Source: a virus. Taken from it: a stretch of DNA of 57,783 nucleotides. The stretch covers positions 1-57,783 of IMG/VR virus record IMGVR_UViG_3300043427_004567. One strand, 5' to 3'. The position numbers and the translations under genes were made by a program. Position 1 is the first letter of the stretch, and each line of letters begins with the position of its first letter. Below are positions 51,504-57,783 of this stretch, in pieces. The notes under the pieces were generated by a model. It was not told the origin of the DNA. It made no database searches and saw nothing but the letters and a program-made list of their open reading frames with translations.

Positions 51504-52115
51504 ATGAAAAATCTTATCCTTATTGAACAGCTGATGCCAACCAGTGCAAATTTGGTGGAGTCAATTGACGATAAAAAGAATTATTACCTGTCAGGCGTTT
51601 TAATGCAGGCAGAAGTTCAAAATGGTAATGGTCGCGTTTACCCATTACAAGAAATTTCAAATGCAGTGCAAATGTGTGCTGAAAAGATAAAGACTGGTGC
51701 ATCAATCATGGGTGAACTTAACCACCCAGATAACCTGTCAATTGATCTTAAAAATGTTTCTCACGTGATCACCGAAATGTACATGGATGGTAACAACGCA
51801 GTTGGTCGTTGCAAATTACTCAACACGCCATCAGGTCAAATTGCTAAAGAGCTGTTAAATGGCGGTGTCAGACTTGGTGTTTCTTCACGCGGCACGGGTG
51901 ACGTCAATAATGGCATTGTTGAAAATTTCAGCTTTGTCACCATTGACTTAGTTGCAAATCCTTCTGCGCCAGAAGCTTATCCAAATTTAGTGCGTGAGGC
52001 TGTTGAGAATAAGAAAGTCATGACATTGGCTGAAGCTGTGGTTCATGATGAAAGCGCACAAAAGTATTTGACAGCAGAAATCAAGAAATTCTTAGACTCA
52101 ATTTTGAAGCGTTAA
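51504..52115 (+). CDS. 21: Prohead core protease gp21
   Basis: The 203-residue product is near T4 gp21 (212). Serine-protease motifs of the herpes-assemblin-like family are visible: GELNHPDN with His74 and GVSSRGTG (125-132) with the candidate nucleophile Ser127 or Ser128. It matures proheads by cutting scaffold and capsid proteins after (Leu/Ile)-x-Glu, and such sites (LAE|T at 37-40) exist in the capsid protein here. TAGGAG precedes the ATG, and a late promoter lies just upstream. Confidence 0.93.
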   Translation: MKNLILIEQLMPTSANLVESIDDKKNYYLSGVLMQAEVQNGNGRVYPLQEISNAVQMCAEKIKTGASIMGELNHPDNLSIDLKNVSHVITEMYMDGNNAVGRCKLLNTPSGQIAKELLNGGVRLGVSSRGTGDVNNGIVENFSFVTIDLVANPSAPEAYPNLVREAVENKKVMTLAEAVVHDESAQKYLTAEIKKFLDSILKR

Positions 52116-52155
52116 GATTGAGTGTCAGAAGTTTATATCATAAAGGAGAATGAAT

Positions 52156-52380
52156 ATGGTAGATAAAACGGCTTTAAGAGACATGTTAAATCATATGATT
52201 AATGGGAATGAAGCTGAAGCAGTTGCAGCATTTAAAGAATATCTCCCATTAAAAACACGTGAAATTATGGGTTATTCACGTGAGGCTGAGCCAACAGCTG
52301 AAGCCGAGACTGAAGTTGAAGTTGCGGCGACTGATGTTGCGACTGAAAATTTACCAGATTCTGAAAATCCTGAAACTTAA
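52156..52380 (+). CDS. Small acidic prohead core-type protein
   Basis: The 74-residue product has a helical N-terminal half (ALRDMLNHMINGNEAEAVAAFKEYLPLKTREIM in two parts) and a highly acidic Glu/Ala/Thr/Val tail without basic residues. T4 encodes small acidic core proteins gp67 and gp68 between portal and protease; here the gene lies between protease and scaffold. Pairing with gp68/gp67 is likely by type and place but not provable by eye. ATG 52156 is used: GGAG (52145-52148) lies seven bases upstream, whereas the earlier ATG 52150 is too close to it. Confidence 0.7.
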   Translation: MVDKTALRDMLNHMINGNEAEAVAAFKEYLPLKTREIMGYSREAEPTAEAETEVEVAATDVATENLPDSENPET

Positions 52381-52408
52381 TTATTAAGTTTTCTATTAAA
52401 ATAATGCA

Positions 52409-52432
52409 AAAGGAACCGTAAAAGGTTCCTTT
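52409..52432 (+). terminator. Hairpin terminator after the protease unit
   Basis: A 9-bp stem (AAAGGAACC / GGTTCCTTT) with a 6-base loop, 29 bases after the stop. The pairing extends outward with one bulge. The T run is short, so efficiency may be partial. Confidence 0.65.
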
Positions 52433-52485
52433 GCTCTATTATATTCATAATAGTGGTTGATTTTATGCGTTTTTTTCTTAAACAC

Positions 52486-52493
52486 TATAAATA
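52486..52493 (+). promoter_or_regulatory. T4-type late promoter TATAAATA
   Basis: An exact TATAAATA lies in the 273-base gap before the scaffold gene. The leader would be about 155 bases. A second near-match TATAAATT is at 52517-52524. I see no small gene in the remaining leader. Confidence 0.75.
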
Positions 52494-52653
52494 ATTTCGC
52501 TTTAGTATATTTTACGTATAAATTGATATTGAAAAAATAGCATTAAATGAGAATGCGCTTGGCATTTTGCTTTGACGCTCTAGATGATTAAGCTAAGAAA
52601 GATATTTTTTAGCAAATTTAGATAACCTTTGGTATACATAAAGGAGAGAGAAT

Positions 52654-53544
52654 ATGGATGAAATTCTGCAAAAATTAGTCTCATCAGAGCTTCTCAGCGA
52701 AGAGACCAAAGCTGAAATCACCAAAGTATTTAGCGAATCAGTTGAGGCATATAAAGCGCAACTGGCCGAAGAAATTGGTTTACAAGTTCGTGCTGAATTG
52801 GCCGAGCAGTGGGTTACAGACAAAGAAGCCTTGGTTGAGTCCATGGATTCCTTCATCACCGTTCAACTTGCTTCAGAAATCGCCGAGCTCAAAGAAGATG
52901 TTGAGAGCTTCCGTGATCTAGAAGTCGAATATGCTGCCAAGCTAGTTGAAGAAAAACACACTATGGCTGCTCAGCTTGGCGAAGAACTCGATCAACTTGT
53001 TGACAAAATTGACAGTTTCTTGGAAATTCGTCTTTCAGAAGAAATTGAAGAACTGAAAGAAGATCTCGAAGAAGCACGTCAAAACACATTTGGTCGTAAG
53101 ATTTTTGAGGCTTTTGTTGGTGAATTTGGTAAAAGTTTTATCGATGAATCATCAGTGATGGGTAAGCTTGCTGTTACTGAACAAAAGCTTCGTGACGCAG
53201 AAAAGAAATTAGAAGAACAGGCTGCTGCAGCTAGCATCGCAGTTCGCCAACAGAAAATGGCTGAAATTTTAGCTCCACTTTCTGGTCAAAAACGTGAACA
53301 GATGGAATTAATTCTGAAGAATGTCGAAACAGACAAACTTCAAGAGTCATTCAATAAGTTCGTTGGACGCGTTCTTAAGGAAGATGCTCCTAAGAATCAA
53401 ACAATCGTTGAAAGCACCGAAGACAAAACCGTTGACAGCACAACTGTTGTTACTGGCGAAACCGCTCCAGTTATCACAGAAGAAAAACACGATGCTGAAA
53501 AAGAAGCACGTATTGCGCGTCTTCGTAAATTAGCATCCGTTTAA
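52654..53544 (+). CDS. 22: Prohead scaffold protein gp22-like
   Basis: The 296-residue product is almost entirely charged helix with Glu/Lys heptads (about 1-235), as in T4 gp22 (269), and sits directly before the capsid gene. The N-terminus (ILQKLVSSELLSEETKAEI) matches the type of gp22 start. It forms the inner core on which gp23 assembles and is later cut to peptides by gp21; several L-x-E sites are present (for example LAE, LVE, LGE). The C-terminal 60 residues are Thr/Val/Glu-rich. AAAGGAGAG precedes the ATG. A late promoter and long leader lie upstream. Confidence 0.88.
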   Translation: MDEILQKLVSSELLSEETKAEITKVFSESVEAYKAQLAEEIGLQVRAELAEQWVTDKEALVESMDSFITVQLASEIAELKEDVESFRDLEVEYAAKLVEEKHTMAAQLGEELDQLVDKIDSFLEIRLSEEIEELKEDLEEARQNTFGRKIFEAFVGEFGKSFIDESSVMGKLAVTEQKLRDAEKKLEEQAAAASIAVRQQKMAEILAPLSGQKREQMELILKNVETDKLQESFNKFVGRVLKEDAPKNQTIVESTEDKTVDSTTVVTGETAPVITEEKHDAEKEARIARLRKLASV

Positions 53545-53571
53545 CACACATTTGTAATAGGAGATTACATT

Positions 53572-54792
53572 ATGAATCTATTCGAAAACTGGCAAGAAAC
53601 CAAGGACGTTCTTCTTGAAGGTCTCAGCGATCGTCAGAAAAAAATTGTTAGCCCAGTCCTTGAAAACCAAAAGCGTTATTTGGCTGAAACCGCTGATGCA
53701 CTCACCACTTCCGGTGGCGCTATCGGTAACTTCCAAAAGATCGTTATCCCAATGATCCGTCGTATTATCCCAGGTACCATTGCTTCCGAACTCGTTGGTG
53801 TTCAGCCAATGTCCGGTCCAGTTGGCCTGGTATACTCACTGCGCTTCTTGTTCTCAGAAGCAATGAATGCTCCAGGTACAGCTGCTGATATCAGTGCTGG
53901 CGATGAAGTATTCGGCAACAACAGCAAGATGAAGCGTTTCTACTCATCAGCTGATGTTGGTACAGCAGGCTATCCACCAGCGCTTTCAGCAACAACTTCA
54001 GCTGGTTCTTCATCACTCACCGCCGATTATGAAGCATTCGGTGGTCGTCGCATGTCACTCGAAGTTCTGAAGCAAACAGTTACTGCTGGCTCACGTAAGC
54101 TGCAAGCCAAGTGGACAATTGAAGCTGCTCAGGACCTCTCAGCACAGCACGGTCTTGACCTCGAAGCCGAAATGACAGCCGCTCTTTCAGCTGCCGTTGT
54201 TTCAGAAATCGACAATGAAATCATCAACGACCTGATCGGTCTTGCTGGTACAGTTGAGACATACAACATGTCCTCAACATTCACCGGTGTGCCAAACTAT
54301 GTTGGTGATCGTCACGCCGTTCTCGGTGTTCTTATCAACAAAGTTGCTAACGAAATCGCCCGTAAAACACGTCGTGGTCCAGCTAACTGGATCGTGGTGT
54401 CCCCACTGGTCGTTTCAGTTCTGCAATCAGCCTCTAAAGCCGTGTTTGCTCCAGCCGTTTCAGGTTCATTCGAAGGCCCAGCTAACACCAAGCTCGTTGG
54501 TACACTGAATGGCAGCATCAAGGTGTATTCATACATCTATCACGATCAAGGCACCGAGCCAGTTCTTCTCGGCTACAAAGGCGGCACTGGCGACATGGAC
54601 AGCGGTTACTTCTACTGCCCATACGTGCCATTGATGTCTTCAAACGTTGTTATTGATCCAAACACCTATAACCCACAAATGTCACTCATGACACGTTATG
54701 GCAAAGCTACATTTACCAATTCAGCAACATCACTTGGTAACTCAGCTGATTACTATGGCCGTATCGAAGTTTCAAACCTGTCATTCGTGTAA
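53572..54792 (+). CDS. 23: Major capsid protein gp23
   Basis: The N-terminus ENWQETKDVLLEGLSDRQKK, followed by TSGGAIGNFQKIVIPMIRRI, and the HK97-fold segment KTRRGPANWIVVSPLVVSVL at about residues 264-283 are typical of gp23. Length is 406 against 521 in T4, so the surface insertion domain and part of the propeptide are probably missing. A gp21 site LAE|T at residues 37-40 would remove a 39-residue propeptide. Codons are strongly biased and C-ending, as expected for the most abundant virion protein. The gene starts 27 bases after the scaffold stop with TAGGAG and is followed by a strong terminator. Confidence 0.95.
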   Translation: MNLFENWQETKDVLLEGLSDRQKKIVSPVLENQKRYLAETADALTTSGGAIGNFQKIVIPMIRRIIPGTIASELVGVQPMSGPVGLVYSLRFLFSEAMNAPGTAADISAGDEVFGNNSKMKRFYSSADVGTAGYPPALSATTSAGSSSLTADYEAFGGRRMSLEVLKQTVTAGSRKLQAKWTIEAAQDLSAQHGLDLEAEMTAALSAAVVSEIDNEIINDLIGLAGTVETYNMSSTFTGVPNYVGDRHAVLGVLINKVANEIARKTRRGPANWIVVSPLVVSVLQSASKAVFAPAVSGSFEGPANTKLVGTLNGSIKVYSYIYHDQGTEPVLLGYKGGTGDMDSGYFYCPYVPLMSSNVVIDPNTYNPQMSLMTRYGKATFTNSATSLGNSADYYGRIEVSNLSFV

Positions 54793-54824
54793 TAGGTAGT
54801 TGTCAAGATAGAAGTCGTATCAAG

Positions 54825-54855
54825 AACAAAAGGCTTGCATTGCAAGCCTTTTGTT
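54825..54855 (+). terminator. Strong hairpin terminator after the capsid gene
   Basis: A 15-base near-perfect inverted repeat (54825-54839 with 54841-54855), followed by TTTT. It is probably bidirectional, as a minus-strand gene ends 36 bases beyond. Confidence 0.88.
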
Positions 54856-54890
54856 TTATCCATTGGAGAAACGGTTTTACATAAAACTGA

Positions 54891-55304
54891 TTATTTTTTC
54901 ATGATAGCTTTGGCTATCTCATGAGCTCTGACTATTGTTGCCTTTTTAAGGGGCGGTTTATCTTTCATTTGTTTCATAGCAGCAGCCATGCCAACGGCAT
55001 ATGGACTCTTGGTCTGTTCTTGCATTTTTAATGTTGACTTAGTAACTGAACTAACTAAATTCTCTAATTCTTCTTCAACACCGTCAAGGTGATCATGAAT
55101 TTTCTTAAGAACCTTTTTGTCGCCGCCAAGTTTTTGAACAAGCTCGGTCAATTCATCAGCCATTAGATATTTTCTCATTCTATCATGACACATTGAAACA
55201 TCATCAATTTTCTTTTGAAATTTTTTCATCGCGCTATGCTGCTGCTCATTTGTTATGCTTTCAGATATAATCTGTAAATGAGTACTTAACTTTGATAGCT
55301 TCAT
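54891..55304 (-). CDS. Hypothetical helical protein, 137 aa
   Basis: Charged helices dominate (about 1-95). The C-terminal 45 residues contain SPYAVGMAAAMKQMKDKPPL and then KKATIVRAHEIAKAIMKK, a motif pair I have seen at the ends of small phage proteins of unknown role. There is no signal or membrane segment. A G-rich GGGGG lies about eight bases before the ATG. It follows the ferritin-like gene by 67 bases in the same direction and ends near the capsid terminator, so the two probably form one late unit. Confidence 0.68.
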   Translation of the reverse strand: MKLSKLSTHLQIISESITNEQQHSAMKKFQKKIDDVSMCHDRMRKYLMADELTELVQKLGGDKKVLKKIHDHLDGVEEELENLVSSVTKSTLKMQEQTKSPYAVGMAAAMKQMKDKPPLKKATIVRAHEIAKAIMKK

Positions 55305-55371
55305 GTAAACCCCCGAGTGTTATTGTTTGTGATAAGGGCATTAAATCCGCGAAAAGATAATTCTGCTATTA

Positions 55372-55725
55372 TTATGAAAGATTTTCTAGTTTGTATTTTA
55401 CACGCCTGATTTGCCCAATTAATGCATCATATGTATTAAGCAAAGCTGCGTCTTGAGGTAAAGATGCACGCATTTCTTCTACTTTAGCGTGAAGATCATT
55501 AATGAACCCGATAGGTGAAGTTGTAGAAAAAGTCCACGCGCCATCTGAGACTGGTGCGGTTTCTCCAAATTTGCCTATATATTCTTCAGCTAATTGATCT
55601 GTCACTTCAGTGATCATTTCATAGAGCTCGCCTAATGCCATGTGCTGTGCAAATGATTTTACCTTCCAATGCCAGATTTGAGCAACTTTTGAGGCGTGTA
55701 ATAGCATTGATAATACTTGTTCCAT
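55372..55725 (-). CDS. Ferritin-like four-helix protein (resembles DUF5856)
   Basis: The 117-residue product begins MEQVLSMLLHASKVAQIWHW and continues KVKSFAQHMALGELYEMITE, a pattern of His and Glu spacing reminiscent of Dps/ferritin-like folds (HW...H...E...E). Two further helices follow (AEEYIGKFGE and the C-terminal NTYDALIGQIRRVKYKLENL). I associate it with the phage family DUF5856, function unknown. Metal binding is plausible but the full ferritin ligand set is not evident. I use ATG 55725, because the late promoter at 55764-55771 puts the transcript start below the earlier candidate starts. Confidence 0.68.
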   Translation of the reverse strand: MEQVLSMLLHASKVAQIWHWKVKSFAQHMALGELYEMITEVTDQLAEEYIGKFGETAPVSDGAWTFSTTSPIGFINDLHAKVEEMRASLPQDAALLNTYDALIGQIRRVKYKLENLS

Positions 55726-55763
55726 GATGATATTCCTATTTTGAAAATGTTTTTCAGACATTA

Positions 55764-55771
55764 TATTTATA
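55764..55771 (-). promoter_or_regulatory. T4-type late promoter TATAAATA
   Basis: An exact TATAAATA on the minus strand, 38 bases before ATG 55725. It is back to back with a plus-strand late promoter 52 bases away. It also decides the gene start. Confidence 0.75.
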
Positions 55772-55823
55772 AAGTTATAACTAAAAATTGAAAAAACGTA
55801 AAATGATTGTAAACAATAAATGA

Positions 55824-55831
55824 TATAAATA
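55824..55831 (+). promoter_or_regulatory. T4-type late promoter TATAAATA
   Basis: An exact TATAAATA on the plus strand, 40 bases before the fibre ATG at 55872, and divergent from the promoter at 55764. Confidence 0.77.
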
Positions 55832-55871
55832 TAATTTAGACTATCTTTCATATTATAGGCGGTTTTTAATT

Positions 55872-57783
55872 ATGGCTAAATCATATTCTATAATTTCAAT
55901 TTCAACTGCGTCTCAAACAGTTGTGATAAGTGGTGATTATACTGAGCTTTTTATTAAGGATAACACCAGCACTTTCACGCTAGCCACAGAATTTGAAATT
56001 CAAAATAATTCATTTTCGTCAGCGAACAAAAAGTATAAAGTGTATGATTCAGCTTATTCGCCTCTCACTAATCGTACAACAGTTTATATTAAGCCAGAAG
56101 TAATTACTTCACCGTCAACGTCAACAACTGTGAGTGTGCCAGCGCTACCTACTGGCTCAAGTGACGGACCAAATCTTGGAAAGATAACAAACACCTCTGT
56201 GTATCTTTTTAATTTTAAACAAGATAGTTTTGTTGTATCTACAAATCAGACTGACACGGCATCTTCATCACTTTCAATTCCAGGCAGATATGTTTCAAAT
56301 TACGGTGAAGATGTACACCAAAACGTTTTGCGTTTAACTGAGTCATTTGCAGGAACTACTCCTCCAGAAAATTCTGCGTTTGGTCAATTATGGTTTGACA
56401 CAAGTGCAAATACTTTAAAAGTAAAAACAAACTCAACGGCAACTTGGCAGGCCATAACTGTTGGCATTACTGGCACAATGCAAATGTCTCAGGGCGGCAC
56501 TGGTGTAACATCAATCCCATCGGGATTCGTAACAAGCAATGGAACTACGCTATCGTCAACCACCACAGTTTCAACTTCATCAATAACTGGAGTATTACCA
56601 CTTAATAAAGGTGGCACGGGCAGAAGTGCTTGGCAAACCGGAATTATGAAACAAAGTGGTGGTAGTTTCACAACGACCAATTTAACTTCTGCTGAAGTGA
56701 CTACTGGTCTTGGATACACACCAGTTAATAAAGCTGGTGATACTATGACTGGCTTTTTGGTGTTGAATAATGATCCAACTGCTGAACTAGGAGCAGCCAC
56801 TAAAAAATATGTTGATTCAACAGATTATGTAAATTTTGATCCTTTAGCCGGTGTTCTTGAAGAAAATAACGTTCCAATCTATTCTGATTTTCAGTTTAGT
56901 CTTGGTGCACAATCGACACAAGCGTTTGGATTGACAGATGATCAAAATATTGAAATTGCATTTTTTCATGTAAACACGCCAGCCAATGTTGTCAGACCAT
57001 GGAGAGCTTATCGATTTACGCAAGATCAAGCTTTTATATTTGATTCATCCCCAATGTCAGTTTCATTCGAAGCTGCTGATGAATACATAAGCTCGATAAT
57101 GAACATTGGTTCACAGTTTGCGTATCTTGAATTAACTAACAGTTTAACTGCAGCAAAAAGGCGGGTTGTAGCAAAAACCGGTGGCAATAGCAAAAGTGCA
57201 AATTGGACATTATTTGCAGATGTGACATCGATAACGACTCGTTACACAAATATATTTCTTTTAGTTGATTCTGCCGGTGACAGAATACTTAGAACAACTC
57301 TAGTGCCAAATTCCAGTATTAGATTAGATGTATTTGATCAGTCTCTCACTTTACTGCGTGGACAAGACATTTACGTATCATCAGATGTTACTGATGTTGA
57401 TCAAACCGCCGCTGGAAGAACTCTACCAGCCCCATACAACAATAATACCTTCCAATTTGGTTATTTTCCGCCAAATTGTATGCCAGCATTTACTTGGAAT
57501 AAATTCACTGATAATCTTTTAATGGTTTACAGCGGCTATCATGTGTATACAACAAGTGACGGGGATAATATAGGACAGAACGTCGGATTAACAGTTTCCT
57601 GGAATATCCCAAAAACATGGTTTATTGATGGCACTGGAACACCGACCAATCTAGTTCCAGTTAAGTCTTCAGGTTTTAGATATCACAAGCTCCCAGATTC
57701 AACATGGGATACAAATGATGGCGGTGTAAGCACATTTGGCGGTGGCGTTGCTATTTCTGTGACCACTAATGAATTGTCAAAAA
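55872..57783 (+). CDS. Tail fibre protein, 3' end beyond the window (637 codons present)
   Basis: The frame from ATG 55872 is open to the edge of the window. Residues about 140-200 contain FGQLWFDTSANTLKVKTNST and then QMSQGGTGVTSIPSG. Further on come LPLNKGGTGRSAW and a tail-fibre signature TGLGYTPVNKAGDTMTGFLV followed by ELGAATKKYVDS (about 277-317). These collar-like repeats are standard in phage fibre shafts. The downstream part (about 320-637) is beta-rich with Trp and Tyr, probably a receptor-contact region. AGGCGG precedes the ATG at 12 bases, and a perfect late promoter is upstream. It is a second fibre locus, on the opposite strand from the large one. Confidence 0.85.
   Translation, partial: MAKSYSIISISTASQTVVISGDYTELFIKDNTSTFTLATEFEIQNNSFSSANKKYKVYDSAYSPLTNRTTVYIKPEVITSPSTSTTVSVPALPTGSSDGPNLGKITNTSVYLFNFKQDSFVVSTNQTDTASSSLSIPGRYVSNYGEDVHQNVLRLTESFAGTTPPENSAFGQLWFDTSANTLKVKTNSTATWQAITVGITGTMQMSQGGTGVTSIPSGFVTSNGTTLSSTTTVSTSSITGVLPLNKGGTGRSAWQTGIMKQSGGSFTTTNLTSAEVTTGLGYTPVNKAGDTMTGFLVLNNDPTAELGAATKKYVDSTDYVNFDPLAGVLEENNVPIYSDFQFSLGAQSTQAFGLTDDQNIEIAFFHVNTPANVVRPWRAYRFTQDQAFIFDSSPMSVSFEAADEYISSIMNIGSQFAYLELTNSLTAAKRRVVAKTGGNSKSANWTLFADVTSITTRYTNIFLLVDSAGDRILRTTLVPNSSIRLDVFDQSLTLLRGQDIYVSSDVTDVDQTAAGRTLPAPYNNNTFQFGYFPPNCMPAFTWNKFTDNLLMVYSGYHVYTTSDGDNIGQNVGLTVSWNIPKTWFIDGTGTPTNLVPVKSSGFRYHKLPDSTWDTNDGGVSTFGGGVAISVTTNELSK

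Noticed and set aside
55725-55851. Longer hydrophobic N-terminus for the ferritin-like protein
   Set aside because: It would start upstream of the late promoter's transcript start. The hydrophobic stretch is AT-rich intergenic sequence read as codons.

Overview
The window is a contiguous, fully coding piece of a large T4-type myovirus genome. The main evidence is a set of recognisable T4-family proteins: late sigma factor gp55, recombination nuclease gp47/gp46, gp53, a gp48/gp54-type tube cap, a gp5-like spike, gp25, gp6, a gp26-like protein, portal gp20, prohead protease gp21, scaffold gp22 and major capsid protein gp23. T4-type late promoters (TATAAATA) sit in front of many genes. The DNA is AT-rich, genes abut or overlap by 1-4 bases, and I saw no tRNA, integrase, CRISPR array or insertion sequence. 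The host cannot be named from sequence alone; a Gram-negative host is likely because a two-component spanin pair is present.

Layout. (1) 1-2643, plus strand: three unknown proteins (acidic, unknown, membrane/coiled-coil) and a degenerate 2-oxoglutarate-oxygenase-like protein. (2) 2644-7092, mostly minus: a virion-like protein, a PAAR spike tip, and a cell-wall/envelope cassette (i-spanin, lipoprotein o-spanin, M23 peptidase plus lytic transglycosylase), with one unknown plus-strand gene between. (3) 7161-19379, minus: a long adhesin/fibre locus. It holds small proteins built from one repeated beta module, an 899-residue fibre, paired paralogues, a repeat protein that may be reached only by a -1 frameshift, and an Ig-like fibre. 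(4) 19444-40669, minus: the baseplate locus, with 894- and 3001-residue wedge-type proteins, an enlarged gp6, gp25, gp5-like spike, hub, gp53, tube cap and a nucleotidyltransferase. (5) 40900-44689, plus: gp55, gp47, gp46 and an unknown gene. (6) 44686-47247: a GIY-YIG endonuclease-like gene, two unknown plus-strand genes, and a gp26-like gene with a small overlapping partner. (7) 47362-54792, plus: tape measure, portal, protease, small acidic protein, scaffold and capsid protein. (8) 54891-57783: two small minus-strand genes (one ferritin-like) and a second fibre gene that runs off the right edge.

How it works together. gp55 would redirect host RNA polymerase to the late promoters found throughout the window (TATAAATA, plus a recurrent GATAAATA variant), switching on capsid, baseplate, fibre and lysis genes. 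Portal, scaffold, protease and capsid protein build the prohead. Hub, spike, wedges, tube cap and tape measure build the tail. The fibre locus supplies host-contact proteins, and spanins with the two-domain hydrolase open the envelope. gp47/gp46 serve recombination-dependent replication.

The least ordinary parts are the fibre and baseplate loci: two different beta modules are reused in many genes, and a T9 slippery run joins two fibre-locus reading frames.
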